Virus record (IMG/VR): IMGVR_UViG_3300006163_000012
Location: 1-30,141 of that record
Strand: one strand, 5' to 3'
From: a virus
Length of the DNA: 30,141 nt
A model generated the notes under the pieces. It was not told where the DNA came from. It was given only the letters and a program-made list of their open reading frames with translations, and ran no database searches. Each line of letters starts with the position of its first letter. The first letter of the stretch is position 1. The translations under genes and the position numbers were made by a program. Shown here piece by piece: positions 7,039 to 11,558 of the stretch.

Positions 7039-7061
7039 GAAACCTACTTTAAGGAGTACAC

Positions 7062-7238
7062 ATGTATTTCAGAATCGGTCTTGCACTGATCCGTCTGATC
7101 AATGCGACGATCCTGAGCTTCGTTTGGTGGACGGTCGCTACTGTCCTCTGGAACAAGTTCATTGGACCGTTCGTGTTGACCGTCGCACGGACCCTCAAGT
7201 CCCGGCTCGGAACACTCGTGCCGCTGCTGAAAAGCTGA
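7062..7238 (+). CDS. Membrane protein, 58 aa
   Basis: ATG 7062 with AAGGAG (7051-7056) and promoter 9. Hydrophobic from residue 3 to about 43 (IGLALIRLINATILSFVWW, then TVATVLWN and IGPFVLTVA), enough for one long or two short membrane helices, ending with a basic amphipathic tail (RTLKSRLGTLVPLLKS). The Trp pair in the centre suggests an interfacial segment. Function unknown; single-gene cassette with its own terminator at 7251. Confidence 0.82.
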   Translation: MYFRIGLALIRLINATILSFVWWTVATVLWNKFIGPFVLTVARTLKSRLGTLVPLLKS

Positions 7239-7250
7239 GGTATCGAAAGA

Positions 7251-7282
7251 GAGAGTCCCAACATGGATTCTCTTTTTTTTTT
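7251..7282 (+). terminator. Intrinsic terminator, GAGAGTCC/GGATTCTC type
   Basis: Stem 7251-7258 / 7265-7272, loop CAACAT, and ten T. Third copy of the stem seen at 5776 and 6218. Confidence 0.93.
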
Positions 7283-7286
7283 CGGC

Positions 7287-7311
7287 TCGCAGGAAAAACA
7301 TGCTCTATAAT
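7287..7311 (+). promoter_or_regulatory. Cassette promoter 10 (TCGCAG-N13-TATAAT), followed at once by a terminator hairpin
   Basis: TCGCAG 7287-7292 and TATAAT 7306-7311, 13 bp apart, with the RNA-type downstream sequence AGAAG. Confidence 0.88.
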
Positions 7312-7359
7312 AGAAGAGGTGAACTATGATCCCAGATGTGGATCGACCTCTTCTTTTTT
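7312..7359 (+). ncRNA. Short hairpin RNA / promoter-proximal terminator with leader ORF
   Basis: AGAAGAGGT (7312-7320) pairs perfectly with ACCTCTTCT (7346-7354), which runs into TTTTTT. An inner stem GATCC (7328-7332) / GGATC (7340-7344) caps it. The 5' arm begins on the base after the -10 box. A leader ORF (ATG 7326, 18 codons, MIPDVDRPLLFSLHRGGL, stop TAG at 7380-7382) sits behind GAGGTG and reads through the terminator. If transcription starts 7 nt after the -10 box, most of the 5' arm is missing from transcripts made here, and only read-through from upstream would form the full terminator. Confidence 0.65.
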
Positions 7360-7371
7360 CTTTGCACAGGG

Positions 7372-7516
7372 GAGGTTTGTAGAGAGATAGTTGAATTGTA
7401 AAGAGGCGACAATAGCGAGAAACGTGGAATACTCGTTACAAATCGTCTGCCTGTCCACGCAGGAACGTGGCGCTGTGGCCAAAGTGCCGCGCTCGAACTA
7501 TCTCTCTACAAGTCTC
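7372..7516 (+). ncRNA. Structured RNA element, family A/B copy 1
   Basis: Lies in the 527-nt gene-free stretch 7239-7765. A 19-bp terminal stem (7372-7390 with 7498-7516, G-U pairs only at the base) encloses three further helices. These are AGGCGA (7404-7409) / TCGTCT (7443-7448), within it AGCGAG (7414-7419) / CTCGTT (7432-7437), and CCACG (7455-7459) / CGTGG (7466-7470). The core ACAAATCGTCTGCC (7438-7451) is identical in the second copy at 9118-9131, where the helices are kept with different bases. No promoter lies directly before it, so it probably comes from read-through past 7359. No known RNA family recognised. Confidence 0.85.
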
Positions 7517-7521
7517 TCTTG

Positions 7522-7606
7522 TGGGCCGTGGATCAAGGTTCGCATCGACGGAGTCCTTGATTTTATCTGAATGTTCAATCGCGTATGCATAGTTCAGAGC
7601 GGCCCA
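7522..7606 (+). ncRNA. Possible three-way-junction RNA
   Basis: TGGGCCG (7522-7528) pairs with CGGCCCA (7600-7606). Inside are two hairpins: ATCAAGG (7532-7538) / CCTTGAT (7555-7561) and CTGAA (7567-7571) / TTCAG (7593-7597). The 85-nt size and 7-bp closing stem recall a tRNA, but the T-arm, anticodon arm and invariant positions are absent. It starts 5 nt after the first A/B element ends. No family recognised. Confidence 0.65.
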
Positions 7607-7615
7607 TATATCTCT

Positions 7616-7722
7616 GCAACCCTAACGGAATAGAAAGGATCGGCTGACTACGATAGTCTAAGAGCTATGAGCGTAGGAGAGTTTCTAGAGACTCGCCAAC
7701 TACCGGATCGCCGTTAGGGTTA
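7616..7722 (+). ncRNA. Structured RNA element upstream of the 7766 gene
   Basis: An 11-bp perfect closing stem, AACCCTAACGG (7618-7628) / CCGTTAGGGTT (7711-7721), encloses two hairpins. One is CTACG (7648-7652) / CGTAG (7672-7676) with inner ATAG/CTAT; the other is GAGTT/GACTC around TCTAGA (about 7679-7694). It ends about 30 nt before the ribosome binding site of the next gene, so it may be a 5' UTR element of that gene or a processed RNA. No tRNA or known riboswitch core is visible. Confidence 0.65.
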
Positions 7723-7765
7723 CAAAGGTATTTTAGTCAATTTAAACAAAATAGAAAGGGTTAGA

Positions 7766-8179
7766 GTGCCTACTATCGAACACAAGGTATCATTTGACAA
7801 GGTATTTGATGGTGTTACCAATCATGTCAAACGGCATAAGGTAGCATATTCTTTTGGCGCTGGAGTTGCAATCGTAGGGATAACTTGTCTTGTGACGAGA
7901 GGTACCAGTCTAGGCATTAGTGAACTTCAAAGTGGACTATCTAATGCCGTTTCCTTTGAAAAGAACGCAACTCTGAACAATGTGTCGTTTATTTTCTCCA
8001 ATCGCCAAGGCCCTCCGAGTTGGGTTGTGCGTTGCCTCGAAACTGGAGAGATTTTTTCATCACAACGTGCTGCAGCAGCGTTTAAAGGAATTAGTGCTAG
8101 CGATCTTTCTACTCATCTTAACGGTATGCATGAAAATGCAAACGGTCTTCATTTTGAACGACTCTTCTTGTCGATTTAA
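7766..8179 (+). CDS. Membrane-anchored protein with NUMOD1-like C-terminal domain
   Basis: GTG 7766 with GAAAGGG 5 nt upstream; 137 residues. A hydrophobic helix (about 27-44, AYSFGAGVAIVGITCLVT) is followed by a polar linker. The C-terminal module (about 90-135: WVVRCLETGEIFSSQRAAAAF, then GISASDLSTHLNG and LHFERL) has the beta-hairpin plus helix-turn-helix pattern of NUMOD1-type DNA-binding domains, usually attached to homing endonucleases. No nuclease domain is present. A membrane anchor with a DNA-binding module is unusual; the helix could instead be buried in a soluble fold. The domain call is from pattern recognition only. Confidence 0.75.
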   Translation: MPTIEHKVSFDKVFDGVTNHVKRHKVAYSFGAGVAIVGITCLVTRGTSLGISELQSGLSNAVSFEKNATLNNVSFIFSNRQGPPSWVVRCLETGEIFSSQRAAAAFKGISASDLSTHLNGMHENANGLHFERLFLSI

Positions 8180-8204
8180 TCGCAGTAAAAACTTCTCCTA
8201 TAAT
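8180..8204 (+). promoter_or_regulatory. Cassette promoter 11 (TCGCAG-N13-TATAAT)
   Basis: TCGCAG 8180-8185 starts on the base after the upstream stop codon; TATAAT 8199-8204, 13 bp apart, followed by AGAAG. Confidence 0.88.
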
Positions 8205-8296
8205 AGAAGATTGTTTGTGAGGCTGTTGCGTTTGCGTAGCCTATGGACCGGAAACTGCAGATACTCTGGTTACCACGCAATCTTCTATTATTTTTT
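8205..8296 (+). ncRNA. Three-way-junction RNA with terminator tail
   Basis: AGAAGATTG (8205-8213) pairs perfectly with CAATCTTCT (8278-8286), followed by ATTATTTTTT. Inside lie AGGCT (8220-8224) / AGCCT (8238-8242) and ACCGG (8247-8251) / CTGGT (8266-8270), giving a three-way junction of about 82 nt. The 5' strand of the closing stem starts immediately after the -10 box of promoter 11. The ribosome binding site of the next gene begins right after the T-run, so the element may act as an attenuator for 8314-8888 or be a free small RNA. Confidence 0.72.
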
Positions 8297-8313
8297 CAAA
8301 AAAGGAGTCAATT

Positions 8314-8649
8314 ATGCGAGGAACTTTGATCAACGCTATTCTGATCTATATTCGCCTTCAACCTGGAGTAAGAGGTTCAGAAATTGTAGCTACTTTTGGG
8401 AACTCACCGAAGACTTCTGTTTCGAACACTATCGGAAAACTCAAGCGTATGGGGTTGATCGAGAATCGGGGTCGAGGTGGTCGTTGGTCTGAATGGTATC
8501 CCGTCGAAGTGGAGCCTGTCGATCCTGAGTTCCTCGAGATCGCCCAGACACTTCTCAAAGATCTAAATAAAATCTTGAAGTCTGAACGTGAAGTTTTTCT
8601 GGCCAAAAGATTGAAAGAGCTATTTCCCTCGATAAAGGAGGAAGTATGA
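8314..8649 (+). CDS. Winged-helix DNA-binding protein
   Basis: ATG 8314 with AAAGGAG upstream; 111 residues. The N-terminal 60 residues read as a winged helix: helix 1 (TLINAILIYIRLQP), helix 2 (GSEIVATFG), recognition helix (TSVSNTIGKLKRMGLIEN) and a Gly/Arg-rich wing (RGRGGRWSEWY). This resembles MarR/ArsR-like transcription regulators. The rest is helical (LEIAQTLLKDLNKILKSERE) and could dimerise. It is the best candidate in this region for a regulator of the repeated promoters, on position only. The stop overlaps the next start (ATGA at 8646). Confidence 0.82.
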   Translation: MRGTLINAILIYIRLQPGVRGSEIVATFGNSPKTSVSNTIGKLKRMGLIENRGRGGRWSEWYPVEVEPVDPEFLEIAQTLLKDLNKILKSEREVFLAKRLKELFPSIKEEV

Positions 8650-8888
8650 AGATCACGTTGGGAAAAGCTACCGGTCTCGATCTGATCAGGACGGACGTAT
8701 ACAGGGGGTTCATCCTGATGATTCGAGGGTGGGAAGTCTCTTACGTGCACTTTCTCGAAGACTACATCGGTATCGCTTGGAACCGTACCTTGATCATCGG
8801 TGAGCGCAAGTGGTGGTTCACCGAATCTTGGAAGTTGTGGGCCAAGAAGACGCCGATTGGTATTAGATATGCACTCAGCAGGAAGTAA
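8646..8888 (+). CDS. Hypothetical protein, 80 aa
   Basis: ATG 8646 is inside an ATGA overlap and is preceded by AAAGGAGGAA (8635-8643), so it is translated from the same message as the winged-helix gene. The product is rich in Trp and aromatics (GWEVSYVHFLEDYIGIAWN, KWWFTESWKLW) and basic at the end; it looks like a small beta-sheet domain. No family recognised. The frame ends 17 nt before a strongly structured RNA region. Confidence 0.82.
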   Translation: MKITLGKATGLDLIRTDVYRGFILMIRGWEVSYVHFLEDYIGIAWNRTLIIGERKWWFTESWKLWAKKTPIGIRYALSRK

Positions 8889-8904
8889 CCTGACTATCAG
8901 TTGG

Positions 8905-9041
8905 GTTACTAAGACACAGGCCCAAATCCTAAACGCAGCGCAAGAGGTTCTAGCCGACTTCTGGTGGCGACAACGGGGCGAAACCGGTTAGGTGCCAAAT
9001 CACCAGGCTAGGGTGACCGCACAAGCCTGTGTCTTAGTAAC
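8905..9041 (+). ncRNA. Structured RNA closed by a perfect 17-bp stem
   Basis: First element of the 340-nt gene-free stretch 8889-9228. GTTACTAAGACACAGGC (8905-8921) is perfectly complementary to GCCTGTGTCTTAGTAAC (9025-9041). Inside, CTAGC (8950-8954) pairs with GCTAG (9007-9011) and, after a bulge, CTGGTG (8961-8966) pairs with CACCAG (9001-9006), leaving a G/C-rich apical region. No T-run follows. There is no nearby promoter, so it would come from the 8180 promoter by read-through or processing. A 17-bp duplex is a potential RNase III substrate. Confidence 0.8.
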
Positions 9042-9050
9042 TTAATTGGA

Positions 9051-9212
9051 GAGGTTTACGGGAGCGGGGACTGTATTTGAGAGACGACAAAGAATGAGAA
9101 GCTGGCGCTCTCATTATACAAATCGTCTGCCCTTCCAGCGGGGAACGCGGCGAGGATAGATAGGTTCCTTTGACTACTAACCATCGCTCCAGTCTCCGTT
9201 CCCGTAAGCCTC
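9051..9212 (+). ncRNA. Structured RNA element, family A/B copy 2
   Basis: A continuous 23-bp terminal stem (9051-9073 with 9190-9212, three G-U pairs) encloses the same architecture as the copy at 7372-7516. AGACGA (9082-9087) pairs with TCGTCT (9123-9128), AATGAGA (9093-9099) with TCTCATT (9109-9115), and CC-GCG with CGC-GG (9135-9150, one bulged A). ACAAATCGTCTGCC (9118-9131) is identical in both. The helices differ in sequence but keep pairing, which argues for selection on RNA structure. The 3' strand ends 3 nt before the AAGGAG of the 9229 gene, so it could also control that gene. Confidence 0.86.
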
Positions 9213-9228
9213 TACAAGGAGTATATTT

Positions 9229-9468
9229 ATGCCCGATTTTGTTGTTTTGCGTCAGATTCCAGAAGGTCATTGGGCTGATATGTTCGAGGTCATCTACGTA
9301 AACGTGACAGGTGAAACCGCAGTAGATGCGATCCGAGAAACTGCCACGGATGAGAACAAAGGTGGAGAAGGTCGTTACATCGCAATTCCGAATGAATGGT
9401 GGATCGCTCAGAACGTAACGGTGAAGAAAATCGCAGAAGTCAACATGGAGCCTCAGGAGATGGTTTGA
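9229..9468 (+). CDS. Hypothetical protein, 79 aa
   Basis: ATG 9229 with AAGGAG at 9216-9221. The protein has an alpha/beta look (PDFVVLRQIPEGHWADMFEV, then YVNVTGETAVDAIRETATDE and GRYIAIPNEWW), with a short strand, a helix and a conserved-looking IAIPNEWW end. Similar small phage proteins are often annotated only as hypothetical. It begins a tightly packed run of five small genes (9229-10092) with overlapping starts and stops, so they are probably co-translated. Function unknown. Confidence 0.83.
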   Translation: MPDFVVLRQIPEGHWADMFEVIYVNVTGETAVDAIRETATDENKGGEGRYIAIPNEWWIAQNVTVKKIAEVNMEPQEMV

Positions 9469-9608
9469 TGGACGACGATCGTGAAGAGTTGTTGCCCGAA
9501 GATCAAATCCATATCGAAGATTGTACGTGCGAACATGAGCCTAGTGAGCACGGTTGGGGATATTGCAAGGTCGAGGGATGTCCTTGCGAGGGAGGTTGGA
9601 CTGAATGA
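9468..9608 (+). CDS. Small Cys/His-rich (zinc-binding?) protein, 46 aa
   Basis: ATG 9468 overlaps the upstream stop by one base (TGATG) and has AGGAG 8 nt before it; the in-frame upstream extension has no ribosome binding site. After an acidic N-terminus comes CTCEHEPSEHGWGYCKVEGC followed by PC, five Cys and two His in 22 residues, a likely single zinc site. The same C-x-C-x-H/C-x(n)-C style recurs in the 44-residue protein at 10172-10306. A role in DNA, RNA or protein binding is inference. Confidence 0.82.
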   Translation: MDDDREELLPEDQIHIEDCTCEHEPSEHGWGYCKVEGCPCEGGWTE

Positions 9609-9745
9609 GCTCTGACATATTTCCTCCGATTTACGATTGGTCCGACATGCCAAAATTCTTACCTCAAGAGAAAAAAGAGGAGAAGGACGGAGATCCAAAG
9701 AAGGAAACAACGGAGAAGCAAAAACCCACGTATGCAAAGGAGTAA
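9605..9745 (+). CDS. Small charged protein, 46 aa
   Basis: ATG 9605 overlaps the previous stop (ATGA) and is preceded by GAGGGAGG (9588-9594). The N-terminus is aromatic and proline-rich (MSSDIFPPIYDWSDMPKFLP) and the rest is a low-complexity Lys/Glu tail that is probably disordered. Its support comes from ribosome binding site and spacing rather than similarity, so it is less certain than its neighbours. Unknown function. Confidence 0.68.
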   Translation: MSSDIFPPIYDWSDMPKFLPQEKKEEKDGDPKKETTEKQKPTYAKE

Positions 9746-9749
9746 AATC

Positions 9750-9944
9750 GTGTTTTTCTTCCTTCGTGATGACAGAAAGATCCAAGAAAATCATGATCGT
9801 CGAGTTCGCCGAGCTCTGAGGATGTACGAGTTCGGATATTCGAACGCTGAGATCGCCGATATCATGGGTATTAATGAGAGCGATGTTCGCGATCTTTTGC
9901 AGGAAAGAATAAAGGAGGCCCATGAGCTGGACTCAGCAAGTTGA
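9750..9944 (+). CDS. Helix-turn-helix protein, 64 aa
   Basis: I take GTG 9750 as the start because AAAGGAG (9736-9742) is correctly spaced before it. The sequence has a basic helix (RRVRRALRMYEFGYS) followed by a classic helix-turn-helix (NAEIADIMGINESDVRDLL), like the DNA-binding part of sigma-like or resolvase-like regulators. Nothing else is in the protein, so it is probably a small DNA-binding regulator. A 23-bp overlap with the next gene suggests coupling. It is the second candidate regulator for the repeated promoters. Confidence 0.8.
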   Translation: MFFFLRDDRKIQENHDRRVRRALRMYEFGYSNAEIADIMGINESDVRDLLQERIKEAHELDSAS

Positions 9945-10092
9945 ATTGAAGTGCGGACATTCTGTTGTCTTCACAGTTGAGTCTCTGAAGCACAATGGAT
10001 ATCCTCATCGATGGTGGTGCCCTGTTTGCCGTACAGCCTCAGATGTCTCTTCAGATAGGCTAGCCGGAAAAACCTATCAGGAATCGCAGTAG
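9922..10092 (+). CDS. Zinc-ribbon protein, 56 aa
   Basis: ATG 9922 follows AAAGGAGG (9911-9918) inside the previous gene. Metal ligands: C and H in ELKCGHSVVF and the knuckle CPVCR near residue 33-37. This is a small zinc ribbon, an N-terminal Cys-Gly-His and a C-terminal Cys-x-x-Cys. Such proteins are frequent in actinobacteriophages and have no assigned role. The stop codon lies between the upstream box and the -10 box of promoter 12. Confidence 0.83.
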   Translation: MSWTQQVELKCGHSVVFTVESLKHNGYPHRWWCPVCRTASDVSSDRLAGKTYQESQ

Positions 10093-10108
10093 AAACATTC
10101 CGTATAAT
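10084..10108 (+). promoter_or_regulatory. Cassette promoter 12 (TCGCAG-N13-TATAAT)
   Basis: TCGCAG 10084-10089 is inside the last codons of the upstream gene; TATAAT 10103-10108, 13 bp apart, followed by AGAAGGAGG. Confidence 0.88.
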
Positions 10109-10160
10109 AGAAGGAGGCACTTTGAAGTCCGTAACAGGACGCTTCCTTCTTTATTTTTTT
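10109..10160 (+). ncRNA. Short hairpin RNA / promoter-proximal terminator with leader ORF
   Basis: AGAAGGAGGC (10109-10118) pairs with GCTTCCTTCT (10141-10150, one G-U), followed by a T-rich tail to 10160. The inner stem is GTCC/GGAC (10127-10140). The 5' arm carries an AAGGAGG ribosome binding site for a 17-codon ORF starting TTG 10122. That ORF crosses the hairpin and T-run and stops at TGA 10173-10175, overlapping the next ATG (ATGA). This is the layout of an attenuator with a leader peptide. As at 7312, the true start site decides whether the 5' arm is transcribed. Confidence 0.62.
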
Positions 10161-10171
10161 CGGGAGGTGAG

Positions 10172-10306
10172 ATGACTGCAGTTACGTGTAAATGTGGTCA
10201 CCCAGATTACGATCATTACAAGGGTAAGTGTTACGGTTGGAAGTTGCTGTCCAATGGCAACGTAAAGCATTGCTCTTGTTCGAAACCAAGGTGGATACAA
10301 CCATAG
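10172..10306 (+). CDS. Small Cys-rich protein, 44 aa
   Basis: ATG 10172 with GGAGGTGA upstream. The motif CKCGHPDYDHYKGKC near the N-terminus and HCSCS near the C-terminus give five Cys and several His, a likely zinc-binding knuckle. It resembles in style the protein at 9468-9608, and similar C-x-C-G-H-x(2)-DH pieces are common in actinophage small proteins. It may be coupled to the upstream leader ORF. Function unknown. Confidence 0.82.
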   Translation: MTAVTCKCGHPDYDHYKGKCYGWKLLSNGNVKHCSCSKPRWIQP

Positions 10307-10316
10307 GAGGTGAGAT

Positions 10317-10454
10317 ATGATCGTTTACGTCGTAGAGCGGAGACGTTACAGTTTCTGGAAATTCGTAGGTGATTGTCTGATGACGATATTCACCTGGGGT
10401 TTCTGGCTCATCTGGGTGTTCGTTCGTGAGATGCGAAATCGAAACTCCTGCTAG
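10317..10454 (+). CDS. Single-helix membrane protein, 45 aa (family with 6088-6207)
   Basis: ATG 10317 with AGGAGGTGAGAT upstream. A basic N-terminal segment (ERRRYSFWKF) precedes one membrane helix that ends in GFWLIWVFVREMRNRN, the signature shared with the protein at 6088-6207. The DNA of the two copies is also close over this segment, so they are duplicates within the genome. Function unknown; the conserved part includes the membrane-cytosol boundary. Confidence 0.82.
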   Translation: MIVYVVERRRYSFWKFVGDCLMTIFTWGFWLIWVFVREMRNRNSC

Positions 10455-10467
10455 AAAAGGAGGTGAT

Positions 10468-10551
10468 TTGCAGCTTCATACAGTTTTGATCCTCTTGGGT
10501 CTATTTCTCTGCGCAATTGTAATTGGGGCTTTCATCGCATTATTGAGATAA
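10468..10551 (+). CDS. Membrane peptide, 27 aa
   Basis: TTG 10468 follows AAAAGGAGGTGA (10456-10467), one of the strongest ribosome binding sites in the window, though the spacing is short. The peptide is almost entirely one hydrophobic helix (LHTVLILLGLFLCAIVIGAF) ending in a single Arg. It could be a small membrane effector or a leader peptide; its size makes the call tentative, but the site and the frame agree. Confidence 0.65.
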   Translation: MQLHTVLILLGLFLCAIVIGAFIALLR

Positions 10552-10561
10552 GTAAAGAGAA

Positions 10562-10723
10562 ATGATGCAGAAAAAGCTAATGTATAGAGTAACTCTTCGT
10601 GCAAAAAATGGCCTGATGTGGTCTGTATTCATTAGGGCATATTCTCGTGACGAAGCTGAAGATCGAGCACTGAAGCGTAATCCCGGTACTCGAATCGATC
10701 GTTCACCTTTTCCACAAAGTTGA
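10562..10723 (+). CDS. Small basic protein, 53 aa
   Basis: Two in-frame ATG codons (10562 and 10565) follow AAAGAGA; the second gives slightly better spacing. The sequence (KKLMYRVTLRAKNGLMWSVF, then RAYSRDEAEDRALKRNPG) reads as strand, strand, helix, resembling small phage proteins with a short beta-alpha domain. No family is recognised with confidence. It ends 10 bp before the large membrane protein gene. Confidence 0.75.
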   Translation: MMQKKLMYRVTLRAKNGLMWSVFIRAYSRDEAEDRALKRNPGTRIDRSPFPQS

Positions 10724-10733
10724 AAGGCTAACT

Positions 10734-11558
10734 ATGTTGATTGGTTTGGCTCAGAGGCTTCACCATGTGAAGTTCCTGTTGAACGAACATTCTCCGACCA
10801 TTCTAACTGGTGTGGGAGTAGTCGGTACCGTCTCAACCGCATTTTTGACAGGACGTGCGACTGTCAAAGCGGTGAAGATCATCGAAGAAAACAGCAAGGA
10901 ATACGACCCCGAGTACAATCCGGTCATCGCTGAGACTTATTACGAGCCTCGCAAAATCGAGTTGTCGACTTCACGCAAGCTTCGACTGGTCTGGAAGTTC
11001 TATATTCCGCCGGTTGGTGCAGGTGCTACGACCATTTCAGCTATTATCCTGGCCAACAAGATCTCTTCGAAGAGAATCGCTGCTTTGGGTCTTGCCGCCG
11101 GGCTCTCGGAAAAAGCTCTTCAGGAGTATAAGGACAAGGTCCTCGAGAAGATCGGTGAGCGTCAGAACACGGCTATTCACGATGAGATCGCTCAGGATCG
11201 AGTGAATCAGCATCCTGTGAACTCTCGTGAAGTCATTCTCGCTGGTACGGGCGAGGTTCTCTGTTTTGACATGTCATCTGGACGATATTTCCAGAGCACC
11301 GTCGAAGAGATCAAGCGGGCGGAGAACAAGATCAATTTCAATCTCGTCAACTACATGCACTCTAGCCTAAGTGAATTCTACGACGAGATCGGTCTTCCTC
11401 CGACGTCATATTCTGACACGGTCGGATGGAATCTGAACAACAAGCTCGAAGTAAGGATCTCAACAGTCCTGTCCACTGACAATCGGCCGTGTCTCGCGAT
11501 TGATTTCGCAAATCCGCCGTATACCGATTACGACAAAAAGGCCTGGGATGCCCCCTGA
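10734..11558 (+). CDS. Membrane protein, paralogue of 13872-14795
   Basis: A 274-residue protein. Two hydrophobic segments sit near residues 22-40 (SPTILTGVGVVGTVSTAF) and 92-110 (VGAGATTISAIILAN), with charged sequence between them. The C-terminal half is soluble and includes NYMHSSLSEFYDEIGLPPTS followed by VGWNL. The paralogue shows the same layout (SPGILLGVGIVGMVGSTV; VYDMLGIPRSKAGAVVGWVL). I recall this as a conserved phage protein of unknown function seen in several phages of Gram-positive hosts. The two copies flank the 11.5-13.9 kb segment. A membrane platform near replication or assembly is possible but unproven. Confidence 0.82.
   Translation: MLIGLAQRLHHVKFLLNEHSPTILTGVGVVGTVSTAFLTGRATVKAVKIIEENSKEYDPEYNPVIAETYYEPRKIELSTSRKLRLVWKFYIPPVGAGATTISAIILANKISSKRIAALGLAAGLSEKALQEYKDKVLEKIGERQNTAIHDEIAQDRVNQHPVNSREVILAGTGEVLCFDMSSGRYFQSTVEEIKRAENKINFNLVNYMHSSLSEFYDEIGLPPTSYSDTVGWNLNNKLEVRISTVLSTDNRPCLAIDFANPPYTDYDKKAWDAP

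Noticed and set aside
7522-7606. tRNA gene
   Set aside because: Size and acceptor-like stem fit, but the T-arm and anticodon arm are missing.
8205-8286. tRNA or tmRNA
   Set aside because: About 82 nt with a closing stem, but the arms do not match tRNA positions and no CCA-type end or T-loop is present.
7980-8492. 170-codon + strand ORF in another frame
   Set aside because: It crosses promoter 11 and the structured RNA and overlaps two better-supported genes; no ribosome site at its start.
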